Of a stretch of DNA of 64,000 nucleotides, positions 1 through 8,688 are shown piece by piece. Both the position numbers and the translations under genes were made by a program. This DNA is from Caballeronia arvi (lineage in GTDB: Bacteria; Pseudomonadota; Gammaproteobacteria; Burkholderiales; Burkholderiaceae), in the NCBI RefSeq assembly GCF_001544695.2, contig NZ_FCOM02000028.1, positions 32,571 to 96,570 on the forward strand. The letters are read 5' to 3'. The number at the start of each line of letters is the position of its first letter. Position 1 is the stretch's first letter. The notes beneath the pieces were generated by a model. It made no database searches, was not told where the DNA came from, and saw only the letters and a program-made list of their open reading frames with translations.

Positions 1-355
1 CTGGGGACGCATCATCAATATCGCGTCGCTGCAGTCGTATCGGGCGTTCGCCAACAGCGCGCCGTATGGCGCGGGGAAGGGCGGCGTCGTTCAGCTCACA
101 CGGGCGATCGCGCAGGAGTGGGGGCGGCACGGCATCACCTGCAACGCCATCGGTCCGGGCTTTTTCCCGACTGCGCTCACCGCTTCCGTATTCGCGGATG
201 AAGCGCTCGCGAACCGGCATGCCGAACAGACCTGCCTCGGCCGCAACGGAAGACTGGAGGATATCGACGGTCTCGCCGTATTCCTCGCAAGCGATGCGTC
301 CGGCTTTATCAGCGGTCAGACAATCATGATCGACGGCGGCTACACCGCCCGTTGA
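1..355 (+). CDS. SDR-family oxidoreductase, 5'-truncated by window edge
   Basis: This is the C-terminal 117 residues of a short-chain dehydrogenase/reductase; the coding frame runs from base 2 to the TGA at 353-355. Visible family features are the catalytic Y-x3-K (YGAGK) following the Ser strand (NIASLQSY), the NAIGPGFF stretch after the active site, and the classical C-terminal IDGGYTAR end. The enzyme would oxidise or reduce a hydroxyl group of a sugar, sugar acid or polyol with NAD(P)(H). It ends 19 bases before the MFS permease gene and appears to be in the same operon with that permease and the zinc alcohol dehydrogenase. An SDR plus Zn-ADH plus permease set resembles idonate/gluconate-type interconversion modules, but the substrate cannot be read from this fragment. 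Confidence 0.88.
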   Translation, partial: WGRIINIASLQSYRAFANSAPYGAGKGGVVQLTRAIAQEWGRHGITCNAIGPGFFPTALTASVFADEALANRHAEQTCLGRNGRLEDIDGLAVFLASDASGFISGQTIMIDGGYTAR

Positions 356-374
356 TCGACAGGTGGAGACAAGC

Positions 375-1769
375 ATGTTGATACAGGACAGTCAGAGCCT
401 TTCGGGTCAGGAAATGGCGCGCCGCGCGAGCCCGGGCTCGGAGAATCTTCGGGCCGTCACGCTTTCGAGCGTGCTCGGCGCGGTCATCGAGTGGTACGAC
501 TTTTTTCTCTATGGCGTGGTCGCGGGCGTCGTTTTGAACCGGCTGTACTTCCCGCAAGCGGACGCCGTGGTCTCGACCATGCTCGCTTATTCGACGTTCG
601 CGCTCGGATTCGTGGCAAGGCCGATCGGTGGCGTGATTTTCGGGCACTTCGGCGACCGGCTCGGCCGAAAGAAAATGCTCATGCTGACGTTGCTGCTGAT
701 GGGCGGCGCAACGGTCATGATCGGGCTGGTGCCGACGTATTCATCCATCGGCATTGCGGCGCCGTTGCTGCTGCTGGCCTGCCGCATCGTTCAGGGCATC
801 GGACTGGGCGGCGAGTGGGGCGGCGCGGTGCTGATGACCTACGAATCCGCTCCCGTGGACAAGCGCGGCTTCTACGCAAGCCTTCCGCAGATCGGCATGT
901 CGCTCGGACTCGTGCTGGCGTCGGGCGTGGTTGCCGTGCTGTCCTACACGCTGGACGACGCCCAGTTTCTCGCCTGGGGCTGGCGTTCAGCCTTCATCGC
1001 GAGCGGCGTGCTGGTGATCGTCACCTTCTATATGCGCAAGCACGTGGCCGAAACCGACGATTTCAGCAAGGCGAAAAAGACGAAGCACGATGCGCTGCCG
1101 ATCATCGATGTATTCCGCCGCTATCCGCGCACGGTGCTGGCCTGCATGGGCGCGCGTGTCATCGACGGCGTGTTTTTCAATGTGTTCGGTGTCTTCTCGA
1201 TTCACTACCTCACCGAGACACTCCACTTCCCGCGCACGACCGCGCTGCTGGGCGTCGTGTTCGGCGCGGCGGTGATGTCGTTCTTCATTCCCTTCTGGGG
1301 CCGCGTCTCGGACAAGGTGGGTCAGCCCATCGTCTACGGTATCGGCGCGTTGCTGGCAGGGCTTTCTGCCTACCCCGCCTTCATGCTGATGCACGGCTCG
1401 AATGGGTCCGCATTGCCGGTCTGGATCGCGATCATCATCCCGTTCGGGGTGTTTCATGCGGCGGTGTTCGGCACGATGTCGTCGCTGTTCTCCGAGGCCT
1501 TCGAACCCGATGTGCGTTATAGCGGCATTTCCTTCGTGTATCAGTTTGCCGGCGTGTTCGCGGGCGGTCTGACGCCAGTGGCCGCGACTTATCTCACGGG
1601 CCTTCAGTCCGGCAAGCCGTGGTATCTGTGCGCGTACGTACTGGCAGCCGGAACGCTGAGCGCCCTGTGTTGTGCGTGGCTCGCACGGCACCGGAAGTCG
1701 CCGCATTGCGAGCGTGCTCGTGCACGCGACCTGACTGCAACCCGACAACACCGCATGGAGACGCTATGA
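375..1769 (+). CDS. MFS permease, metabolite:H+ symporter (MHS) type
   Basis: This 464-residue inner-membrane permease has the hallmarks of the MHS subfamily of the major facilitator superfamily: the first-helix signature GAVIEWYDFFLYG and the loop 2-3 motif GHFGDRLGRKKML. About twelve hydrophobic segments are visible. MHS members usually import organic acids (shikimate, alpha-ketoglutarate, citrate or similar) with protons. The ATG at 375 is preferred over the in-frame GTG at 363 because the GGTGGAG ribosome binding site at about 362-368 would lie inside the longer version. Its stop overlaps the ATG of the next gene (ATGA at 1766-1769), so the two are translationally coupled. Its last ~35 residues are basic and hydrophilic, so the true end could be ragged. 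The likely role is substrate import for the flanking dehydrogenases. Confidence 0.85.
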   Translation: MLIQDSQSLSGQEMARRASPGSENLRAVTLSSVLGAVIEWYDFFLYGVVAGVVLNRLYFPQADAVVSTMLAYSTFALGFVARPIGGVIFGHFGDRLGRKKMLMLTLLLMGGATVMIGLVPTYSSIGIAAPLLLLACRIVQGIGLGGEWGGAVLMTYESAPVDKRGFYASLPQIGMSLGLVLASGVVAVLSYTLDDAQFLAWGWRSAFIASGVLVIVTFYMRKHVAETDDFSKAKKTKHDALPIIDVFRRYPRTVLACMGARVIDGVFFNVFGVFSIHYLTETLHFPRTTALLGVVFGAAVMSFFIPFWGRVSDKVGQPIVYGIGALLAGLSAYPAFMLMHGSNGSALPVWIAIIIPFGVFHAAVFGTMSSLFSEAFEPDVRYSGISFVYQFAGVFAGGLTPVAATYLTGLQSGKPWYLCAYVLAAGTLSALCCAWLARHRKSPHCERARARDLTATRQHRMETL

Positions 1770-2776
1770 AAGCGCTGGTCTATACGCAACCCAACGAGAT
1801 GCAGTTGCTCGAACGGCCGGAACCCGTCGCAGAGGACGGCGAGGTCGTGTTGAAAATCGATGCTGTCGGTATTTGCGGGTCCGACATGCACGCCTATCAT
1901 GGGCACGATCCTCGTCGCAAGCCGGGTCTGGTTCTGGGGCACGAATTCGCCGGCACGATTGCACAGAGCCGCGATGCGAAGTGGCAAGAAGGCACGCGAG
2001 TGACCGGCAACCCGCTAATTACATGCGGTACATGCGAGTATTGCGTGCAGGGCCGCGACAACTTGTGCGCAAACCGCACCATGGTCGGCATGACGCGCCC
2101 GGGCGCTTTTGCCGACTACATGTCGATTCCGGCGACGTGTCTCGTCGCAATTCCGTCCGGGATGCCGGCGCATGTCGCTGCGGCTACCGAACCGGCCGCC
2201 ACCGCGCTGCATGCGGTGAACCTGACCATGCGCGCGTTGAGTCGACCTCTTCCCGAATGCCGGGCGCTGATCATCGGAGGCGGTGCCATCGGGCTGTTTT
2301 GCGCGTTGCTCCTGCGATCGTACGGTTGCCGTGACGTGACCGTCGCCGAAACCAATGCCACGCGACGAACATCAGCAGAGCACGAAGCCACGTGCACAAC
2401 CTGCGATCCGCTCGTGCAAGAGGAACAGCCAAACCGCTTCGACTTTGTGATCGATGCCGTGGGCGCCAAGGTAACGCGGAACAGCGCTCTGGCTGCCGTC
2501 AAACCCGGGGGTGTCGTGATGCACATCGGCCTGCAGGACTGGGCCAGTGAAATCGACATGCGCAAACTGACGCTCGCCGAAATCACTTTGCTCGGCACCT
2601 ACACATACACGATGGCCGACCTTCGGGCGACCGTAAACGCACTGCACGAAGGCGCCTTCGGTACTTTGACGTGGCTCGAGCATCGACCGCTCGCGGAGGG
2701 CGGGCAAGCCTTCGCTGATCTGCATGCCGGCTTGGCGAAGTCCAGCAAGGTGTTGCTCATTCCTGAAGCTGCCTGA
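1766..2776 (+). CDS. Zinc-dependent alcohol/polyol dehydrogenase (MDR family)
   Basis: This 336-residue medium-chain dehydrogenase has the catalytic zinc site CGSDMHAYHGHD and GHEFAG near residues 38-68. The structural-zinc cluster CGTCEYCVQGRDNLC has the expected C-x2-C-x2-C-x7-C spacing. A Rossmann nucleotide site IIGGGAIG lies in the middle. The family includes sorbitol, L-idonate, galactitol and threonine dehydrogenases, which oxidise a secondary alcohol to a ketone with NAD(P)+. The start ATG overlaps the stop of the permease. In the operon it would act on the imported sugar acid or polyol, with the SDR performing a second redox step. An L-idonate 5-dehydrogenase-like role is an inference from this context only. 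Confidence 0.87.
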   Translation: MKALVYTQPNEMQLLERPEPVAEDGEVVLKIDAVGICGSDMHAYHGHDPRRKPGLVLGHEFAGTIAQSRDAKWQEGTRVTGNPLITCGTCEYCVQGRDNLCANRTMVGMTRPGAFADYMSIPATCLVAIPSGMPAHVAAATEPAATALHAVNLTMRALSRPLPECRALIIGGGAIGLFCALLLRSYGCRDVTVAETNATRRTSAEHEATCTTCDPLVQEEQPNRFDFVIDAVGAKVTRNSALAAVKPGGVVMHIGLQDWASEIDMRKLTLAEITLLGTYTYTMADLRATVNALHEGAFGTLTWLEHRPLAEGGQAFADLHAGLAKSSKVLLIPEAA

Positions 2777-2838
2777 CGAACGTCACAGCGCTCGACTCTG
2801 CCTCAGGCCGCGTTCCTCACGTTGGGAGCGCAGGGAAC

Positions 2839-2859
2839 CGGGACTGCAACGCAGTCTCG
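2839..2859. terminator. Hairpin between convergent genes, possible terminator
   Basis: A nine-base-pair stem (one G-T wobble) with an AAC loop sits in the 165-base gap between the convergent Zn-ADH and MocR genes. It has no T-tract, so it is at best a weak or Rho-assisted terminator serving both strands. Nothing else was recognised in this gap. Confidence 0.35.
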
Positions 2860-2941
2860 ACTTTCCATGCGCGCACTCAGCCGTTTCGCGCCAAGGACGT
2901 CCAGCTCTCCGCGGAAAAAGCGCTTCGCGCGCAGCGACGTC

Positions 2942-4318
2942 TCAAAGCACCAGCGTCTTCTCGAATCGCGGATCGCCAAGATAAGCGACGTTGAAGCGAA
3001 ACCAGGGCGACACACTGTTCGCATGCGCCGAAAAGATCGTTCCCGGCGCGAGGATCACATGCTTCTCCAGCATCTCCTTGGCGAATGCGATCGAATCGTC
3101 GCGCCCCGGCAGTCGCGCCCATAGATAAAGACTCTGATCGCTGACCTTGAAGATGGTCGCATTCAGTCGCGCCAGCGCTTCGACGCCTGTGGCCGTCGCG
3201 CGTTTGAGCCGGTCCTGCAGGCGATTCGTGTGACGCAGAAAGTGACCGTCGCTCACGATGGCATCGAGCGTGCGCTCGCAATACTCGCTGCTGCTCACGT
3301 GCGTAAGCATCTTCACATCGGCGAGATCGCTCGCGAGGTCGGCATCGCAGGCCAGAAAGCCCACACGCAGTGCCGCCGACACCGATTTCGAAAAGCTGCC
3401 GATATAAATCGTGCGGCGCAACTGATCCAGCGCACTGATGCGCGTGGCCGAGCGCGGCTTGAGATCGGCGAGCGCGTCGTTCTCGACCACGATCAGATCG
3501 TGCGCCTCTGCCAGCTGCAAAATGCGATGCGCCTTCGCCGCGCTGATGTCCGTCGCGGTCGGATTGTGCCCGACGGATTGCGTGAAAAAAAGCCGCGGCC
3601 GATGCGTCTTCAGCCGCTCTTCGAGCGCGGCGATATCCGGCCCGTCGACACCGCGCGGCACGCCGACGATATTCGCGCCCGAGAGCTTCAGCTTGCCGAA
3701 CAGCGCGTAATAGCCGGGATCGTCGACGAGCACGGTGTCGCCCGCGCGCACGAAGTAGCGCACGACCATGTCCATCGCCTGATTCGCGCCGTGCGTGAGG
3801 ACGATCTGCTGCGGCGCGGCTTCGATCTCGTAGCCCGCGAGCTTCTGCTGCAGATGCTGACGCAAAGGCAGATAACCGAAGCGGCTGCCGTAGCGGAACA
3901 GCGATGCGACACCGGTACGCACCACCCGCTGATGAAAGTGATCCAGCCGGGTCTCTTCGAGCCACGCGACGGGCGGAAAACCTTCGCCGAGATTGAGAAA
4001 GCCCGGCTTGCTCTGCAACTGTTCGCGCATGAGCCACACGGAATCCATCGCGCGGTCGAGCGTGGGCGCGTCTTCGTCGTGCTGCTGCGGCGTCGTCACA
4101 CTCGCGACGTAGAAGCCCGCGCCGCGCCGCGGCTCGATGAGACCGTTCGACGTCAGCATGTCGAACGCGCTGATGACGGTGTTCTTCGAGCAGCCGTTCG
4201 CGTCAGCGTATTCCCTTATCGACGGAAGTTTGTCGCCTGCGCGCAGCACACCTTCGGTGATCTGTCTGGCGAGATTGTCCGCAAGTGTCGCCGACAGGCT
4301 CGGCTTCTCGTGCCGCAT
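2942..4318 (-). CDS. MocR-family (GntR wHTH + aminotransferase-like) regulator
   Basis: This 458-residue protein has an N-terminal GntR winged helix (about residues 5-75; DKLPSIREYADANGCSKNTV contains the recognition region). A fold-type I aminotransferase-like domain follows (about 100-458), with the PLP-lysine motif IGSFSKSVSAALRVGF. MocR regulators (GabR, PdxR, TauR are characterised examples) are PLP-dependent transcription factors, not enzymes. The gene is divergent from the mevalonate catabolic genes across a 176-base gap holding a direct/inverted repeat typical of MocR operators, so it is probably the local regulator. This is unusual: the classical Pseudomonas mevalonii mvaAB operon uses a LysR regulator, MvaR. 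The effector is unknown; an amine or amino acid would be the family expectation. Confidence 0.9.
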   Translation of the reverse strand: MRHEKPSLSATLADNLARQITEGVLRAGDKLPSIREYADANGCSKNTVISAFDMLTSNGLIEPRRGAGFYVASVTTPQQHDEDAPTLDRAMDSVWLMREQLQSKPGFLNLGEGFPPVAWLEETRLDHFHQRVVRTGVASLFRYGSRFGYLPLRQHLQQKLAGYEIEAAPQQIVLTHGANQAMDMVVRYFVRAGDTVLVDDPGYYALFGKLKLSGANIVGVPRGVDGPDIAALEERLKTHRPRLFFTQSVGHNPTATDISAAKAHRILQLAEAHDLIVVENDALADLKPRSATRISALDQLRRTIYIGSFSKSVSAALRVGFLACDADLASDLADVKMLTHVSSSEYCERTLDAIVSDGHFLRHTNRLQDRLKRATATGVEALARLNATIFKVSDQSLYLWARLPGRDDSIAFAKEMLEKHVILAPGTIFSAHANSVSPWFRFNVAYLGDPRFEKTLVL

Positions 4319-4351
4319 CGTATTGATCCATTTTGAAAGTGAACCCGCCGT

Positions 4352-4406
4352 ATTGGGTACAGCCAGGCCACTGTTTGCCGGAATTGTACCTTTCCATTGG
4401 GTACAG
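4352..4406. promoter_or_regulatory. Putative MocR operator: 11-bp direct repeat plus inverted half-site
   Basis: The sequence ATTGGGTACAG occurs twice on the same strand, at 4352-4362 and 4396-4406, with start-to-start spacing of 44 bases (about four helical turns). An inverted half-site TGTACC at 4385-4390 faces the second copy and makes a TGTACC/GGTACA dyad. MocR regulators such as GabR and PdxR are known to bind paired direct repeats, sometimes with an inverted copy, so the layout fits the adjacent regulator. The second copy lies 89 bases upstream of the HMG-CoA reductase start. Confidence 0.6.
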
Positions 4407-4494
4407 TCGGCCTATTATTCGCCCATCCGATGCGTCGTTGCAAGCGGCGCGAAGAGACAGACGGAATACGCATCCATACAGCAGAGGAAGACAC

Positions 4495-5778
4495 ATGATC
4501 GATTCGAAGTTGCCGAATTTCCGCGCGATGTCGCCCGCGCAGCGCCTGACGCATGTCGCGCAGGCCGCGGGCCTCGACGACGCCGAGCACGCGCTGCTCG
4601 CAAAGCCCGGCGCGCTGCCGCTCGATACGGCGAACGGCATGATCGAAAACGTCGTCGGCACCTTCGAACTGCCGATGGCGGTCGCCGGGTACTTCCAGCT
4701 GAACGGCCGCGACGTGCTGGTGCCGATGGCGGTGGAGGAACCGTCGATCGTCGCGGCGGCGTCGTACATGGCGAAGCTCGCGCGTGAGGCAGGCGGCTTC
4801 CGCACGTCGAGCACGGGCCCGCTGATGCGCGCGCAGGTGCAGGTCGTCGGCGTGTCGGATCCGTATGGCGCGCGGCTCGCCATCCTCAAGCATCGCGACG
4901 AGCTGATCGAGATGGCCAACGCGCGCGACAAAGTGCTGATCGGACTTGGCGGCGGCTGCCGCGACATCGAAGTGCACGTGTTTCCGGACACGCCGCGCGG
5001 CGCGATGGTCGTCGCGCATCTGATCGTCGACGTGCGCGACGCGATGGGCGCGAACACGGTCAACACGATGGCCGAGACGGTCGCGGGCCGCATCGAGGAG
5101 ATCACCGGCGGCAAGGTGCGCTTGCGCATCCTGTCGAACCTCGCCGATCTGCGCCTCGCGCGCGCGCAGGTGCGCTACAGCGCGGCCACTTTGCAGACCA
5201 AGGCGTATTCGGGCGAGGACGTGATCGCCGGCGTCGTCGATGCGTATCTCTTCGCGGCGATCGATCCATACCGCGCCGCGACGCACAACAAGGGCATCAT
5301 GAACGGCATCGATCCGGTGATCGTCGCGACCGGCAACGACTGGCGCGCGGTCGAGGCGGGCGCGCATGCCTACGCGAGCCGCGGCGGGCGTTATACGTCG
5401 CTGACGACGTGGGAAGTCGCGAACAACGGCGATCTGGTCGGCACGATCGAAATGCCGATGCCGGTCGGTCTCGTAGGCGGCGCGACCAAGACGCATCCAC
5501 TCGCGCGTCTCGCACTGAAGATCATGAACGTGAGTTCGGCGCAGGAACTCGGCGAGATCGCGGTCGCGGTTGGCCTTGCGCAGAACATGGGCGCGTTGCG
5601 CGCGCTCTCGACCGAAGGCATCCAGCGCGGCCATATGGCGCTGCACGCGCGCAACATCGCGCTGGCGGCGGGCGCGAGCGGCGCGGATATCGACTGGGTC
5701 GTCAAAAAGATGGTCGCGGCGCGCAACGTCAGCGTCGACTACGGCATGAGTCTTCTGCAAGGACCGCGCGATGAATGA
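4495..5778 (+). CDS. mvaA: Hydroxymethylglutaryl-CoA reductase, degradative class II
   Basis: The 427-residue enzyme belongs to class II HMG-CoA reductase and would oxidise mevalonate and CoA to HMG-CoA with NAD(P)+ in mevalonate catabolism. The catalytic set of the Pseudomonas mevalonii enzyme is present with numbering shifted by one: Glu82 (VEEPSIVAA), Lys266 (HNKGIMNGID), Asp282 (TGNDWRA) and His380 (RGHMALHARN). No membrane segment is seen, as expected for the soluble class. The ATG at 4495 follows a GAGGAAG ribosome binding site. The stop overlaps the start of HMG-CoA lyase by eight bases. No biosynthetic mevalonate genes lie nearby, which together with the lyase argues for a catabolic role. 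Confidence 0.95.
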   Translation: MIDSKLPNFRAMSPAQRLTHVAQAAGLDDAEHALLAKPGALPLDTANGMIENVVGTFELPMAVAGYFQLNGRDVLVPMAVEEPSIVAAASYMAKLAREAGGFRTSSTGPLMRAQVQVVGVSDPYGARLAILKHRDELIEMANARDKVLIGLGGGCRDIEVHVFPDTPRGAMVVAHLIVDVRDAMGANTVNTMAETVAGRIEEITGGKVRLRILSNLADLRLARAQVRYSAATLQTKAYSGEDVIAGVVDAYLFAAIDPYRAATHNKGIMNGIDPVIVATGNDWRAVEAGAHAYASRGGRYTSLTTWEVANNGDLVGTIEMPMPVGLVGGATKTHPLARLALKIMNVSSAQELGEIAVAVGLAQNMGALRALSTEGIQRGHMALHARNIALAAGASGADIDWVVKKMVAARNVSVDYGMSLLQGPRDE

Positions 5779-6709
5779 CATGCCGAAGCGCGTACGCATC
5801 GTCGAAGTCGGGCCGCGCGATGGCTTGCAGAACGAGCCATCGCCTGTGTCGGCGCAAGTGAAGGCGGATCTGATCGAGCGTCTGATCGATGCGGGCGTGC
5901 GCTATGTCGAGGCGGCCTCGTTCGTGTCGCCGAAATGGGTACCGCAGATGGCCGATGGCGCACAAGTGCTCGAACGCGTGCGCGACAAGGCGCGCGCCAC
6001 GCGCACGACGCTCGCCGCGCTCGTGCCGAACATGAAGGGACTCGAAGCCGCGCTGGCATCGTGCGCCGATGAAATCGCGGTCTTCGCGGCGGCCTCCGAG
6101 TCGTTCTCGCAGAAGAACATCAACTGCTCGATCGACGAGAGCATCGCGCGCTTCGAACCGGTGATCGCCGCCGCGCGTGCCGCGAATGTGCGCGTTCGCG
6201 GCTATGTGTCGTGCGTGCTCGGCTGTCCGTTCGAAGGCGAGATCGCGCCGCAGGCCGTTGCGCGCGTGGCGAAGAAACTGTTCGACATGGGCTGCTACGA
6301 AATCAGTCTCGGCGATACCATCGGCGCGGGCACGCCATCGAAGACGCAAGCGATGCTCGACGCATGCAGCGCGCGCGTTCCCGTCGAGGCTTTGGCCGGC
6401 CATTTCCACGATACGTGGGGCATGGCCGCAGCCAACGTGCACGCGGCATTGCAACGCGGCGTCGCGGTGTTCGACAGCTCCGTGTCGGGTATCGGCGGGT
6501 GTCCGTATTCGCCGGGCGCGACGGGCAATGTCGCGACGGAGGATATCGTCTATCTGTGCGAGGGCATGGGCATCGAAACGGGCATCGATCTGAACAGGCT
6601 CGCAGAGGCGGGCGCGTTCATATCGCAGGCATTGAAGCGCGAGACGTCGTCGCGTGTGGCGCGCGCACTCGAAGCGAAGCGCCGCCGGCAAGCAACGCAG
6701 TGCATCTGA
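5771..6709 (+). CDS. mvaB: Hydroxymethylglutaryl-CoA lyase
   Basis: This 312-residue TIM-barrel lyase cleaves HMG-CoA to acetyl-CoA and acetoacetate. Diagnostic elements are the N-terminal EVGPRDGLQNE motif (catalytic Arg/Asp and metal site), the metal-binding HFHDTWGM, and the family signature GIGGCPYSPGATGN, which contains the essential flexible-loop cysteine. It follows degradative HMG-CoA reductase with an eight-base overlap, so the two enzymes are coupled and together convert mevalonate to central metabolites. The last ~15 residues are basic and poorly conserved. Homocitrate synthase-like alternatives are unlikely because of the cysteine-loop signature. Confidence 0.95.
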   Translation: MNDMPKRVRIVEVGPRDGLQNEPSPVSAQVKADLIERLIDAGVRYVEAASFVSPKWVPQMADGAQVLERVRDKARATRTTLAALVPNMKGLEAALASCADEIAVFAAASESFSQKNINCSIDESIARFEPVIAAARAANVRVRGYVSCVLGCPFEGEIAPQAVARVAKKLFDMGCYEISLGDTIGAGTPSKTQAMLDACSARVPVEALAGHFHDTWGMAAANVHAALQRGVAVFDSSVSGIGGCPYSPGATGNVATEDIVYLCEGMGIETGIDLNRLAEAGAFISQALKRETSSRVARALEAKRRRQATQCI

Positions 6710-6732
6710 TAACTCCAGCAAAAGGAGGGGAC

Positions 6733-7203
6733 ATGGAACAGCAACTCACCGCGCATGAACGCGGCCACGCGCCATCGCAGAGCGCGGATCGGGCGGACTA
6801 CAGGCTCGTCGAGATCTGGGGCGATACCGTCGATACGCGGCATCTCGCGTGGTCGGTCGTGCTCGGCATCGCGATCAGCTATGGCGCGTTCGCGATCGCG
6901 AATCGCGTGCTCGCCGCCTACGTGCCCGACGTCGCGATGGCCCGCGCCTACGCGATGCTCGTCGGCCTCGGCGGCTGTCTCATCGCGGGCGCGGTGTGCG
7001 CGAAGCTCTTCAGGCCGAAGCGCGAAGTGATCGAGGAAGCGCACGGCGCGGCGGGCCGCGAGGAAGTGCTGAAGCAACTCGCGGGCGAAGCAGGCGGACT
7101 GGGCCGCGTCGCGGACTTGCCGCCCTCGGTCGTCGCCGAGATGAAGGAGCTCGGCTTGTACGAGCTGTTCGCAGAATACGAAAAGCGCGAAGGAGCACAT
7201 TGA
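6733..7203 (+). CDS. Small two-helix membrane protein, partner of TctA-like permease
   Basis: The 156-residue protein has a hydrophilic N-terminus and two hydrophobic segments (about residues 38-58 and 70-92). A charged cytoplasmic tail ends in a helical MKELGLYELFAEYEKREG stretch. It is preceded by an excellent ribosome binding site (AAAGGAGGGG) and its stop overlaps the ATG of the large permease (TGATG), so the two are translationally coupled. The position corresponds to TctB, the small subunit of tripartite tricarboxylate transporters. TctB normally has four helices, however, so this is either a reduced or an unrelated small subunit. I do not recognise a named family. A role in assembling or regulating the downstream permease is inferred from coupling. 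Confidence 0.75.
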   Translation: MEQQLTAHERGHAPSQSADRADYRLVEIWGDTVDTRHLAWSVVLGIAISYGAFAIANRVLAAYVPDVAMARAYAMLVGLGGCLIAGAVCAKLFRPKREVIEEAHGAAGREEVLKQLAGEAGGLGRVADLPPSVVAEMKELGLYELFAEYEKREGAH

Positions 7204-8588
7204 TGGAACCGTTCGTCACTCAACTGCTGGTCGCGCTCGGCATGGCGCTCATCGGCGCGATCGTGTTCTCGGGCATCGGCCTCATTTCCGGCACCGACGA
7301 AACCACGACGCTCGCGCCGCTCACCTTGCTCGTCGTGCTGCTCGGCGTGCCGCCCGTCGGCGTGTTTTCGTTCTTCATGGCGGGCGCGGTATCGAAGCAC
7401 ATGACGCACGCGATTCCCACGGCCTTGCTCGGCATTCCCGGCGATACGCTCGCCACGCCTCTGCTGCAACAGGCGACGATGCTGCGCAATCTGGGCGTGC
7501 CGCACATCGCGCTGCGCAAGATGATTTCGGGCGCGATCGTCGCGGCGTTCGTCGCGGTGCCGCTCGCGGTGTTGTTCGCCGTGCTGCTCGCACCGTTCGG
7601 TCCGGCCATCACGAAGGCGGCGCCGTGGGTGTTTCTGGCGGCATCGATTCTCATCGCGTATTTTTCGTCGGGCCGATGGGCTTCCGTGTTCCTGCTCGTG
7701 CCGTTCGTGCTGGTGATCGTCGGCTTGCAGGCGCTGACGGGAAAATACGGCGTGAAGCTTTCCGTGAGCTACTTTCTCGGCATCGCGATCGGACCGCTCA
7801 TCGCCGATCTGTTCTCGATTCTTTCGCCCGCCGATCGCGCCCGCATGCGCCGCGACCGCGTGCGCACGTTCTCGCTCGCGCCGGACATGAAGGGCTGGAG
7901 CGGCTATTTCCCGAATCCGATGAAAGTGCTCGACGGACAGCAACGCGGATGGGTCGCGGCCACTGCCGCCGTATCGAGCGCGACCTTCGTGTTCAGCCCG
8001 GTCGCGATGACGGTCGTGCTCGGCGAGCTCGTCGGCTCGCGCGTGAAGCATGCATATCATCGGTTGACGACCGTGATCTCCGCGCGCAACGGCGTGACGG
8101 AAGCGACATACATCGCCGAAGCGCTGATTCCGTTGATCGCATTCGGACTGCCGCTGAGTCCGGTTGCGGCGGGACCGGCCGCGCCGCTTTTCAACGCACC
8201 GCCGCGCTTTTTCGTCGATACGGCCACGGGCCACATCAACAACCTGCACACGATGATGACGACGTGGCAGTTCCTCGGCTTCGGTTTGCTTGCGGTCGTG
8301 CTGGCGGCGCTCGTCGCGTATCCGCTGTCGATGAACTACGCGCATCGCGCGGCGTCGTTCGTCGCGCGCAAGCTGAGTCACGAAGCGATCATCGCGACGT
8401 TCGTCGGCCTGATCGTCGTGATCAGCGTCTGGGAAGGGCAGTTGCTCGGGCTTCTGGTGATTCTGAGCGTGGGCTTGCTCGGCGGTCTGTTGTCGCGCAA
8501 TTTCGGCTTCAATACCGGCGTGCAGTTCATGGGGTATTACACGGCGGTGTTGAGCGTGCCCGCGCTCACGAAGGCGTTCGGCGCGTGA
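7203..8588 (+). CDS. TctA/DUF112-like permease, putative mevalonate importer
   Basis: This 461-residue inner-membrane protein has about eleven hydrophobic segments and resembles the large permease of the tripartite tricarboxylate transporter family. Visible TctA-like features are an N-terminal GTDETTTLAPLTLL helix-loop, a conserved HAIPTALLGIPGDTLATP segment and a second half with SARNGVTEATYIAEALIPL. The last gene of the mevalonate operon, it is coupled by a TGATG overlap to the small membrane protein. No periplasmic TctC-type binding protein is encoded in the operon, so it may act alone or borrow one. The most economical inference is that it imports mevalonate or a precursor for the reductase and lyase; the sequence alone cannot prove the substrate. 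Confidence 0.8.
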   Translation: MEPFVTQLLVALGMALIGAIVFSGIGLISGTDETTTLAPLTLLVVLLGVPPVGVFSFFMAGAVSKHMTHAIPTALLGIPGDTLATPLLQQATMLRNLGVPHIALRKMISGAIVAAFVAVPLAVLFAVLLAPFGPAITKAAPWVFLAASILIAYFSSGRWASVFLLVPFVLVIVGLQALTGKYGVKLSVSYFLGIAIGPLIADLFSILSPADRARMRRDRVRTFSLAPDMKGWSGYFPNPMKVLDGQQRGWVAATAAVSSATFVFSPVAMTVVLGELVGSRVKHAYHRLTTVISARNGVTEATYIAEALIPLIAFGLPLSPVAAGPAAPLFNAPPRFFVDTATGHINNLHTMMTTWQFLGFGLLAVVLAALVAYPLSMNYAHRAASFVARKLSHEAIIATFVGLIVVISVWEGQLLGLLVILSVGLLGGLLSRNFGFNTGVQFMGYYTAVLSVPALTKAFGA

Positions 8589-8688
8589 CGCAGCAATGTG
8601 GCGGGGCCGTCGACGCACGATTGCGCGCTCTCGCGAGCCTCGGCCGAGTCCGCCGCGGTGGCATTGGCTTTACATCCGCGAGCGGACA

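Noticed and set aside
4216..5799. Minus-strand frames opposite mvaA and mvaB
   Set aside because: Arg/His-rich antisense frames with no motifs; mvaA and mvaB on the plus strand carry all catalytic signatures.
6948..8618. Minus-strand frame opposite the TctA-like permease
   Set aside because: Composition is Arg/His-rich and hydrophilic with no family motif; the plus-strand permease is supported by membrane segments and family motifs.
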